DNA of 12,597 nucleotides from an uncultured Erysipelotrichaceae bacterium (GTDB lineage: Bacteria > Bacillota_I > Bacilli_A > RFN20 > CAG-826). The notes under the pieces were generated by a model, which did not search any database, was not told where the DNA came from, and worked only from the letters and a program-made list of their open reading frames with translations. The stretch spans positions 1-12,597 of the forward strand of contig CADAUN010000085.1 of assembly GCA_902791085.1 (NCBI GenBank), in the 5' to 3' direction. A program made the position numbers and the translations under genes. How positions within the stretch are numbered: the first letter of the stretch is position 1; each line of letters opens with the position of its first letter. Positions 1 through 6,128 of the stretch are shown one piece after another.

Positions 1-299
1 CTCCATTGTCTCTTCCACTTTTCCAAGCATGAATGTGGAGAGTTGATTGTTTGCTCAAACTTGCATGAACTCCGTAATCGATATCAATTTTTGGATGGCC
101 TGCATAATCATATATTCTCAACTGATGAAATACCCGTTCTTATCCAAAGAACTATATTTAGTGCCTTTTGTGTGAGAAATTGCTGCAATGAAGGGTGTAT
201 TGGCCTTTCAGCGTTTTGAAGCACTTTAATATCGTTCTTTATATATTCTGCTGGCAAATTCCAACGTGCTTGCCCTAACGTTCTACCGCGGCTACCCAT
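1..299 (-). pseudogene. Frameshifted relic of an unrecognised protein, cut by window edge
   Basis: Three minus-strand reading frames follow one another and look like pieces of one protein. The first starts at the ATG at 299 (MGSRGRTLGQARWNLPAEY...), preceded by GAGAGG at 315-310. The frame then shifts near 200-180 to TKGTKYSSLDKNGYFIS (stop TGA at 120-118), and shifts again to RIYDYAGHPKIDIDYG followed by HIHAW, which stays open to base 2. An in-frame ATG also exists at 317, but the ribosome binding site favours 299. The closing D-I-D-Y ... H-I-H-x-W pattern reminds me of short C-terminal regions in some phage structural or polymorphic-toxin proteins. That is a weak impression and I do not assign a function. 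At least two frameshifts within 200 nt point to decay, not a live gene. Confidence 0.4.
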
Positions 300-450
300 T
301 GTTTTGTAACCTCTCATAGAGTCTTTGTGAAAAGCTCTTGTAGTAATGAAAGTTCGAAAAGGTGATTGGAAAGACGGCTATGCGGCTTACGGATTACATA
401 GAAATCTTGCAACTCACACTGCAGGAAAAACAAGCAAGATTATTTTCGCT

Positions 451-521
451 TTTTTCTCTTATATTATTCATTATCTAAAACTATGTCTGTGACCTCATCA
501 TCACCAATGAAATCACCTATG
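451..521 (-). pseudogene. Second relic of the glycosidase segment (repeat copy A)
   Basis: On the minus strand this 71-nt stretch reads GDFIGDDEVTDIVLDNE, then a TAA stop, then (frame-shifted) EKKAKII. It aligns without gaps to 1484-1554, where the same protein segment reads GNLIGDNEVAGMVLDNES, followed by EKNQRIIN in a shifted frame. Over the 63 nt compared by eye there are 14 mismatches, many at synonymous positions, so it is a diverged paralogue of a coding region and not a recent duplication. The matching Ser codon TCA in copy B is TAA here. It lies just downstream of the phosphoglucomutase-like stop at 552. A short frame from ATG at 549 runs into it but ends after 28 codons. The rest of 318-551 holds nothing else I can recognise. 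Confidence 0.5.
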
Positions 522-551
522 TTGACATTAAAAAATATAGAAGTATTCATA

Positions 552-968
552 TTATTCCACTATTTTTAATAAATCCGATAGGACTGTTATTCTGTATTTA
601 GCTTTTTTATGTGCGCAAGCATCACCGATTGCCACTGGAACAAATCCACCCGCAACCGCTGCGTCAATACCAGCAAAAGCATCTTCAACAACAATGCACT
701 CTTTTGGTTCTAGGCCAATTCTTTGTGCGGCAACTAAAAACACTTCTGGATCAGGCTTGCTATTTTTAATATCTGTGCCATCCGCAATTGCGTTAAATGC
801 ATTGAGTAAACCAACTCTTGATAAAATCAATTTGGTATTTTTGCTAGATGAGCCAATGGCGATTTTAATACCTCGAGATTTCAATTCATCTAACGTATCT
901 CTCACATCGTTGTTTACAAATTCTGGAGTTAATGTATTTAGTAATTCACGATAGGTGTTATTTTTTTT
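552..968 (-). CDS. Beta-phosphoglucomutase-like HAD phosphatase, 3' part of frameshifted gene
   Basis: This is the C-terminal two thirds of a HAD-superfamily protein of the beta-phosphoglucomutase subfamily. It starts, in a frame shifted from its 5' part, at NNTYRELLNTLTPEF right after the A8 run at 961-968. Visible motifs are HAD motif II (IAIGSSS), motif III lysine in NSKPDPEVF, and motif IV in IVVEDAFAGIDAA. It ends at DLLKIVE with TAA at 552-554. The open frame extends back to 1016, but the residues before the A-run (MKDIHLAKKK...) are the wrong frame of the 5' part. Joining both parts after removing one A gives 209 aa from the ATG at 1182, normal for the family. The family interconverts beta-glucose 1-phosphate and glucose 6-phosphate in the cytoplasm, usually behind a disaccharide phosphorylase or glycosidase. 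Confidence 0.75.
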   Translation of the reverse strand, partial: KKNNTYRELLNTLTPEFVNNDVRDTLDELKSRGIKIAIGSSSKNTKLILSRVGLLNAFNAIADGTDIKNSKPDPEVFLVAAQRIGLEPKECIVVEDAFAGIDAAVAGGFVPVAIGDACAHKKAKYRITVLSDLLKIVE

Positions 969-1182
969 CTTCAGCAAAAGCAAGTTTTTCTTCTTCGCTA
1001 AATGTATATCCTTCAAGAACGATATCTAAAGAGGCCATTCTACTGACACCTCTTAAACGATTATTTTTTTCTCGGTCAAATGGGATTTTTAATCGGTCAG
1101 CCAGTTTCTTCCAAGCTTGGTAATGAAAGTCATCTGTAGATAAAATCACACCATCTAAATCAAAAATTACGCCTCTAATCAT
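958..1182 (-). CDS. Beta-phosphoglucomutase-like HAD phosphatase, 5' part of frameshifted gene
   Basis: The frame opens with MIRGVIFDLDGVI. It has the HAD motif I DxDG with nucleophile Asp8 and general acid/base Asp10, the His20 and Trp24 found in lactococcal beta-phosphoglucomutase (STDDFHYQAW), and the cap-domain substrate loop LRGVSRMASLD. These fit beta-phosphoglucomutase better than a generic HAD phosphatase. A TTG 15 nt upstream is in frame, but I chose the ATG at 1182 because GGAG at 1195-1192 sits 9 nt before it. The frame stops at TAA (960-958) immediately after an A8 run, where one fewer A would continue in register as EEKNNTYREL. The start overlaps the end of the glycosidase relic (its TAG at 1177-1175), which suggests ancestral translational coupling. 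Whether the frameshift is real, slippage-tolerated or a sequencing error cannot be decided here. Confidence 0.75.
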   Translation of the reverse strand: MIRGVIFDLDGVILSTDDFHYQAWKKLADRLKIPFDREKNNRLRGVSRMASLDIVLEGYTFSEEEKLAFAEEKK

Positions 1183-1191
1183 TTTTGTTAT

Positions 1192-1195
1192 CTCC
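1192..1195 (-). promoter_or_regulatory. Shine-Dalgarno site setting the phosphoglucomutase start
   Basis: GGAG on the minus strand lies 9 nt before the ATG at 1182. It would lie inside the coding sequence if the upstream in-frame TTG at 1197 were used, so it argues for the ATG. Confidence 0.6.
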
Positions 1196-1483
1196 AATGA
1201 AATATTTTCTTAATCGATATGAAGGAGTATACAGCTCCATGCCTGGCAATAGCTCAAGACGGCCTTACCACCATATGGGCTTTCATCTTTGTTCTTCGGA
1301 TTAAATCATTCCTAGAAAGTATCTGCCCCATCATTAACCATCGCACCCAATATTCATCCATAGCTAAACGAGCCTCTTCTAATAAACCATATTTAATCAA
1401 GGCTTCAATATAATAGTGATACATATAAGGGGGTCACTATTGCTTCTATGGATAATGATTTTAAATGATTGATGATTCGTTGA

Positions 1484-1554
1484 TTTTTCTCTTGTATGAT
1501 TCATTATCTAAAACCATGCCTGCAACTTCGTTGTCACCAATTAAATTGCCTTTG
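1484..1554 (-). repeat. 71-nt diverged direct repeat (copy B; copy A at 451-521)
   Basis: Same-orientation partner of 451-521, colinear and ungapped with roughly 78% identity over the 63 nt compared. Translation in the matching minus frame is conserved (IGD-N/D-EV ... VLDNE), so the repeat reflects two copies of one coding segment flanking the phosphoglucomutase gene. Confidence 0.55.
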
Positions 1555-1610
1555 TGATATGTACCCAGTTTCCTGGATTCGCTGATTGAATTATATCATG
1601 AGGCCGACAT

Positions 1611-1653
1611 GGGTGCTTCCCTATATTTAGCCGGAGGCATCCTTTTCGTTTTT
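1611..1653 (+). terminator. Orphan rho-independent terminator-like hairpin
   Basis: GGGTGCTTCC (1611-1620) pairs over 10 bp, with two G-U wobbles, with GGAGGCATCC (1633-1642). The loop is 12 nt and a T-rich tail TTTTCGTTTTT follows at 1643-1653. The T tail gives plus-strand polarity, yet no convincing plus-strand gene ends before it. The arms nearly match those of the terminator at 5995-6037. It may be a leftover of a lost gene, or it may shield the lipoprotein promoter from upstream transcription. Confidence 0.55.
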
Positions 1654-1773
1654 GTCTAACGAAATCGTTTTTTTGCTCTTCCTATTAGAAACATCACGAA
1701 ATGAAAGCGGTTCGATTTTAACGTTTAAACATCGTTCCCTTCATAGGCGCTTCTTTAAGTCGATTCATATTGA

Positions 1774-1802
1774 TTGAAACTATATTCATTTCTCTTCATA
1801 AT
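1774..1802 (+). promoter_or_regulatory. Sigma-A-type promoter for the lipoprotein operon
   Basis: TTGAAA (1774-1779), a 17-nt spacer, and CATAAT (1797-1802): one mismatch to consensus in each box with the optimal spacing. The start point would be near 1809, giving a leader of about 24 nt before the ATG at 1833, which carries AGGTAGG at 1816-1822. The remaining 1654-1773 stretch is AT-rich and shows no gene. Confidence 0.65.
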
Positions 1803-1832
1803 GTTCAATCATGTTAGGTAGGTAAAAAAGAA

Positions 1833-2495
1833 ATGAAAAATAGAAAATTACTCCTTCTCCTCACTGCTCCATCGTTATTGGTTGTCGGCTGCACTCCTGA
1901 GAATTCTTCTTCCTCGAAAGATAGTGTCCCTAGTTCTAGCAGCACCGTTGTTACTTCTTCGCCTTCAAAAGAAGGGAGCATTCGTAATGCAAACGACCTT
2001 CGCGCTCTTGTAACAGAAAATATGGCTTTGCCAACCTCGGCTTTGCGTTATACCTATGAAGAAAAGATGCCCAATGAAACCGAGGCGCATACCATTTTCA
2101 ACACCTATGACGTAAAAATGACGCAGAACGAGAATTTCGTCCGTCTTGTCCAAGAAGGAAAAGAGACGCCGATTGAACGCTATGCCGGCATTCTCGACAA
2201 TGTCTATTACAGCACCGAAACAGGAACTGGTTTTGATTCAGCCAGCCGAAAGAAGATCGTCGATGAAGTTCAGTCTTACGATCAAGAAATTACCTTGGAT
2301 GATGCCCAAAAGAGCATTCAAAACATTCAAAATCGTAACGGCCTTCCTTTCCTTTTCTCCAATGGTGAGATGGGAAGCTTAACGGGGAAAATTAATTTTT
2401 TAGCCGCGGTTGAAGAAAAGAATACGCAAATTTCATTCTCCTCCGTATTGGGAAGCGATGGAAAAGAAAACTGTCCATTATGTTTCTTATTATGA
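1833..2495 (+). CDS. Ser-rich surface lipoprotein, 5' part of frameshifted gene
   Basis: The first 20 residues are a lipoprotein signal peptide: basic MKNRK, a Leu-rich core, and lipobox V17-V18-G19-C20. It would be lipidated on Cys20 and anchored outside the membrane. A Ser/Thr-rich linker (about 25-50) follows, then a soluble domain of about 160 residues with alternating short strands (YTYEEKMPNET, YDVKMTQNENFVRLV, DNVYYSTETG). This resembles the LolA/LppX-type folds common in such lipoproteins, but I cannot name a family. At 2462-2465 an A4 run carries one A more than the downstream frame needs. This frame therefore ends at ENCPLCFLL with TAA at 2493-2495, while the protein plainly continues in the next frame as SDG-KKTVHYVSYYEE. 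Joined, the gene would encode 794 aa. A truncated 220-aa lipoprotein is the alternative product. Confidence 0.75.
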   Translation: MKNRKLLLLLTAPSLLVVGCTPENSSSSKDSVPSSSSTVVTSSPSKEGSIRNANDLRALVTENMALPTSALRYTYEEKMPNETEAHTIFNTYDVKMTQNENFVRLVQEGKETPIERYAGILDNVYYSTETGTGFDSASRKKIVDEVQSYDQEITLDDAQKSIQNIQNRNGLPFLFSNGEMGSLTGKINFLAAVEEKNTQISFSSVLGSDGKENCPLCFLL

Positions 2496-4218
2496 AGAAA
2501 AATCGTTAGATCTTGACCATCCGACTTCTTATGATTATGACTTCACGGTCGTTATCGAAAACGGGAAAATCTCGGAAGCCACTTTGACAGGAATGGCGGC
2601 TGCCACTGACAATTGGGATTTAGATAAGCATGAGCCAAAAGAAGGAACGGGGACATTAATGTCGTTCCATCTAGAAAACGTAACTTATGTTGATGCCTTG
2701 CCACAAACTGGCACTGCTCCACTTCTTTCTACACTTCCCTCTTATTTCATCACGGAAATAAAACACGCTTCCTTCCAAGATTACATGACCGGAAAAGAAG
2801 CAGTCATACGCGTCGGTGATTCTTATTTTGCTTCTCTTTTGGACGTCGATTCTTTTGCCCCTTCTACCGCGTTAGACAAAGCAACAATTACCATTACCTC
2901 ATCTTCTGATGAATCTGTCATCGGAAAAGGGGATTATGGCTCTTTTGAAGCCTTAAAGGCGGGCACCACTGATTTGACGTTAGGAAACGTCTTTAATCCC
3001 AATCTTTACATGATGAAGAACGTCACCGTTCTTCCTGCTGAGCCCTCCGTCAACGGAATTCAAGGAATTGAAAACGATGCCGTTGTCGAATTGAAAGTGA
3101 ATGAGAGCAAAACTTATGATCTTGAACTCTCTTCCTATGGTGAGAAAGGGCCTTGGGATCTTTCTAGCTTATCCTTAAGCGGAGGCGAAGGCATTGTGTC
3201 TTCCGCCTTCCAAATGAGTGGAAGCGACGAATCCAATTACGGCATTTCTTTGACGTTGACGGGATTAAAAGAAGGAAGTGCCAATTTGTCCTTAAACGGC
3301 ACTTATTATGACGTTCATTTCCAAGTCAAGGTTGTGGCAGAAAATCAGCGTCCAACTTTGACGATTCCTGCCGTTGAAGGCGTGACGTTAACCCAAATTC
3401 AAGCTGGCAGCAGCGAACACGATGTCGGCGAAGAAATTTCGTTCTATGCCGATCCGAAGACCGGCTACGCGATCGATGCCGTATATCTCGTGCAAGGAGA
3501 AAACAAAACCCCTTTAACGCCGGGCAGTCAAAATCTTTATCGTTTTACGATGCCTAATGGCAACTGCTCCATCGAATTTGTCGTACGGAAAATTGCCACG
3601 GCCACGATTTTTTTCACTAGACCGTCAGATTCGGTGGCTTCTCAATTCAAAGTCATCTATAACCCCGAGGGATCTACCGAAGAGAAGAACATTACTTCGG
3701 GTTCCTCTGTTGCTGTAGGAACCAAAATAAAAATCAAGCTTTCCTTGATTTCCGGCTTTACGGTAAAATCCATTTCCGTTTCGGACGGAAGCACAGTAAC
3801 TACCGTTACAGCGAATCGAGAATATTATTTTGTTTTAGGCTCTAGCGACGTTACTTTGACTTTCGACATCCAAGCGGAATCCTCAACCTATGCAATCACC
3901 ATTCCCTCGAGTAACGACTATGGCGTAGATTCCGTTTCGGCAGACGGAAAGGCTTTAATGTTTAACAATCGCGCGGCCAAAGAAGGGCAAAGCATCAAAG
4001 CAACGCTTTATCTTAATAATGCCAGCAAATCCTTTTCCTCCATTTCTATAAAGGGCGAGGAAGGGAATGCCGTTTCTTTCACCCAAACTAGCACAACTAT
4101 CGAAGATCCTAATTTCGATCCTGATTTTGATCATGGGGATCCGGCACAAATCCCCGCTGTTATTATCGCGTTTACGATGCCTAACCACGCCGTGACGATT
4201 ACTGCCACGGTGGCTTAA
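2458..4218 (+). CDS. Ser-rich surface lipoprotein, 3' part: Ig-like and FTMP-repeat domains
   Basis: Continuation of the lipoprotein begun at 1833 (true homologous reading from about 2464; the frame itself is open from 2410). The ATG at 2458 has no proper ribosome binding site, so independent translation is unlikely. In joined numbering, residues about 211-310 finish the N-terminal domain. About 312-402 and 403-502 look like two bacterial Ig-like (BIG) domains (GDYGSFEALKAGTTDLTL; GLKEGSANLSL). About 507-586, 587-680 and 683-794 are three divergent repeats of the InlB-B/FTMP kind, ending in motifs such as YRFTMPNGNCSIEF and IAFTMPNHAVTIT. The last is truncated right after the motif (ATVA, TAA). 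Such modules usually extend an extracellular domain from the cell surface; no catalytic residues are recognisable. The next gene starts 14 nt downstream. Confidence 0.75.
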   Translation: MEKKTVHYVSYYEEKSLDLDHPTSYDYDFTVVIENGKISEATLTGMAAATDNWDLDKHEPKEGTGTLMSFHLENVTYVDALPQTGTAPLLSTLPSYFITEIKHASFQDYMTGKEAVIRVGDSYFASLLDVDSFAPSTALDKATITITSSSDESVIGKGDYGSFEALKAGTTDLTLGNVFNPNLYMMKNVTVLPAEPSVNGIQGIENDAVVELKVNESKTYDLELSSYGEKGPWDLSSLSLSGGEGIVSSAFQMSGSDESNYGISLTLTGLKEGSANLSLNGTYYDVHFQVKVVAENQRPTLTIPAVEGVTLTQIQAGSSEHDVGEEISFYADPKTGYAIDAVYLVQGENKTPLTPGSQNLYRFTMPNGNCSIEFVVRKIATATIFFTRPSDSVASQFKVIYNPEGSTEEKNITSGSSVAVGTKIKIKLSLISGFTVKSISVSDGSTVTTVTANREYYFVLGSSDVTLTFDIQAESSTYAITIPSSNDYGVDSVSADGKALMFNNRAAKEGQSIKATLYLNNASKSFSSISIKGEEGNAVSFTQTSTTIEDPNFDPDFDHGDPAQIPAVIIAFTMPNHAVTITATVA

Positions 4219-4232
4219 TAAGGAGCAAAAAC

Positions 4233-5948
4233 ATGTTCAACAAGAAAAAGTTTGCGATTTCTCTTTCGTTCTTCGCTTTATTGGCCTCCTGTGGTGAAAA
4301 ACCAGCAGGCGGTTCTTCCTCCCTTAACGCTCAATCTTCTAATCCAGGTCAATCTTCTCCAGTTTCTCTAGCGGATATTTTTGCCAACTATCGTGCCAAT
4401 TTAACCGCCGAAGGAACCACCAAAATCTTCTATGGTTCCGCCGTCCATAGCACTTCTTCTTTTATCACGAAATTCACCGCGAATTCCTATCATTTTGAAG
4501 AACGAGGAACGGAAACGGAAGACACAACGGTCGATTTTTTCAAATGGATTCACGACGGGATTGGCTATGTAGCGACCACTAACATCGACGAAAACAATCA
4601 AGTCGTCACGACCCCTGTTCGTGACGAAGAAGGAAGCTATGTGGCTTGGACAACCGTTCAAAATCCCTTTTTAGACAACGCCACCGATCCTGGCTTCTTT
4701 GATTATGACGAAAACGAAGGCTGCTATTATCTCGATTTTTCTAAAGATGCCGAGACACGTGGCAATCGTTATCAAGCCGCCAGCGATTTGGCTTCAAAAT
4801 TTGCCGTTCGTTCTCCCCTAGGCTTTGAATCGGTAAAAATCATGATAACGGAATCCGCCATCACGGAAATTCAAATTGTAACCAAAAGTTTTTCTATCTC
4901 TTCTCCAAAAACCAACGTTCATTATGAAATGAATTTCACCTTAGACAATGATCAATCGCATGATCACAGTGCAACGATGGCTACTCCTTATCCGCATCTC
5001 GATTATCACACCCAATTACAAGCCGCTTTCGATCATTTGTTGAAGAGCCCCTCTTATAGTTTTGTACGGGACGCCTCTTCTCTTTCTGCTGTCAGCATGA
5101 CCCATTTAAATGGCTACGTCTCGTCCGACGTTTTCTATTATGTTGATCCCAATCATGCCGATAACTTCGCGGCTTTAATCCGTAAAGACGGCAAGATTTA
5201 TGAAGTTGTGAAAGATGGCGATGATTATGCTTATGATGAAACGCCTTTAACGGATAGCAACAACACATTATTAACTTCTATTCCGGTCGGTTATTATCCA
5301 CAACGTGCCGAACCTGTTGAGGCGTTTGTTTATTCTGAAGCGTCTCATAAATACGTTTTACAAGGCAACGACAACAATGGAACTGCTTTAGCGGATTATT
5401 TTGCTTTCTATTTCGATTCCTTTGGCTATCTTCTTGACGAAGACAACATGCAACAGCTCTCCTTTGAAAAGGTGGAAGCCGAATTGGATTCACAAAATCT
5501 AATTTCCTCCATCGCTCTCTATACCTCGGATCAAGAAAGCATTCTTTATACGTTCTCCTACGACACTTCCTTGCTTCCTTTCTCTTTGGATTCTTTAAAG
5601 GCGAAAGACATTGCTAGCGACGCTTATGGAACCTACCAAGGCACTTTTGCTAGTGATGCTGCGCTTCACGCTAACGCGACTTTCACCATTCATTTTGAAC
5701 GCAAGGAAAACACCGATAAATACACCCAAGAAAAACAACCTTATGTGTACCAAGTAACTTTAACGTATGAAAATGACGGAACGTTATACGCCGCATTGAA
5801 TGTTAATTATTCCGAAGAAAATGGTTTGTCCTTTGCCTCCGGAGGTGAGGACTTCTCCTTAACGAAGCAAGCAGACGGCACTTACCTTTTAACCATCAAG
5901 AATGATGAAGGCAAGACCGCTACCTGCGTCATGGCAAAAACCAAATGA
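4233..5948 (+). CDS. Ser-rich surface lipoprotein, unknown function
   Basis: An intact 571-aa protein with a lipoprotein signal peptide: MFNKKKF, hydrophobic core, lipobox L17-A18-S19-C20, then a Ser/Gly/Gln linker to about residue 46. The mature part seems to hold two similar halves (about 50-240 and 250-440), each starting with a helix-like segment (IFANYRANLTAEG; LQAAFDHLLKSPS) followed by many short beta strands and a YV/YEV-type strand. A beta-rich tail ends ATCVMAKTK. The shape suggests repeated LolA/LppX-like or similar beta-sandwich units, an inference without family support. AAGGAG at 4220-4225 sets the ATG, 14 nt after the preceding lipoprotein stop, so the two are one operon. No catalytic motif is visible. 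A role in ligand binding or cell-surface assembly is possible but unproven. Confidence 0.8.
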   Translation: MFNKKKFAISLSFFALLASCGEKPAGGSSSLNAQSSNPGQSSPVSLADIFANYRANLTAEGTTKIFYGSAVHSTSSFITKFTANSYHFEERGTETEDTTVDFFKWIHDGIGYVATTNIDENNQVVTTPVRDEEGSYVAWTTVQNPFLDNATDPGFFDYDENEGCYYLDFSKDAETRGNRYQAASDLASKFAVRSPLGFESVKIMITESAITEIQIVTKSFSISSPKTNVHYEMNFTLDNDQSHDHSATMATPYPHLDYHTQLQAAFDHLLKSPSYSFVRDASSLSAVSMTHLNGYVSSDVFYYVDPNHADNFAALIRKDGKIYEVVKDGDDYAYDETPLTDSNNTLLTSIPVGYYPQRAEPVEAFVYSEASHKYVLQGNDNNGTALADYFAFYFDSFGYLLDEDNMQQLSFEKVEAELDSQNLISSIALYTSDQESILYTFSYDTSLLPFSLDSLKAKDIASDAYGTYQGTFASDAALHANATFTIHFERKENTDKYTQEKQPYVYQVTLTYENDGTLYAALNVNYSEENGLSFASGGEDFSLTKQADGTYLLTIKNDEGKTATCVMAKTK

Positions 5949-5994
5949 TATTCCCCCGTTTCTAAACGAATAAATGGGGATATTCAAAGACAAT

Positions 5995-6037
5995 TGGGTG
6001 CTTCCTTAAGCTTTTGGAGGCACCCATTTTGTTTTTT
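5995..6037 (+). terminator. Rho-independent terminator of the lipoprotein operon
   Basis: TGGGTGCTTCC (5995-6005) and GGAGGCACCCA (6016-6026) form an 11-bp stem with one wobble around a 10-nt loop, followed by TTTTGTTTTTT (6027-6037). It begins 46 nt after the stop of the second lipoprotein gene. A weaker pairing (CCCC/GGGG) lies between the stop and this hairpin. Confidence 0.85.
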
Positions 6038-6105
6038 GCTCTTGTAATTACAAAAGCATTTGTCATCTCTTACATTCGCTTAGAGGTTTTTGGGCAAAAG
6101 AAAAG

Positions 6106-6120
6106 CGGCCTGATAGGCCG
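6106..6120 (-). terminator. Bidirectional hairpin terminator after the oxidoreductase gene
   Basis: CGGCCT (6106-6111), loop GAT, AGGCCG (6115-6120): a perfect 6-bp GC-rich stem. On the minus strand it follows the oxidoreductase stop by 8 nt and is followed by CTTTTCTTTTG. On the plus strand it is followed by TCGTTTCTTT, so it could stop transcription from both convergent units. Confidence 0.7.
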
Positions 6121-6128
6121 TCGTTTCT

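Larger units (their letters stand above)
1175..1580 (-). pseudogene. Decayed six-hairpin glycosidase (alpha-L-rhamnosidase-like), C-terminal part
   Basis: Stitching minus-strand frames gives a continuous protein tail: GNLIGDNEVAGMVLDNES, then EKNQRIINHLKSLSIEAIVTP, then YMYHYYIEALIKYGLLEEA, then DEYW-G, then AMVNDGADTF, FNPKNKDESPYGGKAVLSYC, AWSC and TPSYRLRKYF. The VTPYMYHYYIEAL, DGADTFWE-type and SYCHAWS-x-TP-Y patterns are typical of the (alpha/alpha)6 barrel end of bacterial alpha-L-rhamnosidase-like enzymes (GH78 style). Two in-frame stops (TAG at 1314-1312, where Trp is expected, and TGA at 1308-1306) and at least four frameshifts show real decay. The relic stop TAG at 1177-1175 overlaps the phosphoglucomutase start. 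Nothing of the N-terminal or middle domains remains in the window. The exact GH family is uncertain. Confidence 0.6.

Noticed and set aside
346..492. Plus-strand 48-codon frame beginning MKVRKGDWKDGY
   Set aside because: No ribosome binding site, it runs across glycosidase relic copy A on the opposite strand, and the second half is low-complexity hydrophobic; I see no support for a gene.
694..954. Plus-strand 86-codon frame
   Set aside because: Antisense of the phosphoglucomutase-like gene, which has all HAD motifs on the minus strand.
1219..1413. Plus-strand 64-codon frame
   Set aside because: It is the antisense shadow of the glycosidase relic, whose minus-strand motifs are recognisable.
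451..1554. Two direct repeats flanking a gene, considered as insertion-element ends or attachment sites
   Set aside because: The copies differ by about 22%, change mainly at synonymous sites and translate to the same protein segment, so they are coding paralogues; no transposase or integrase is nearby.
5951..5985. Possible first terminator right after the second lipoprotein gene
   Set aside because: Only CCCC/GGGG and a few bulged A-T pairs can form around a long loop, and no T-tract follows; the hairpin at 5995-6037 is far stronger.
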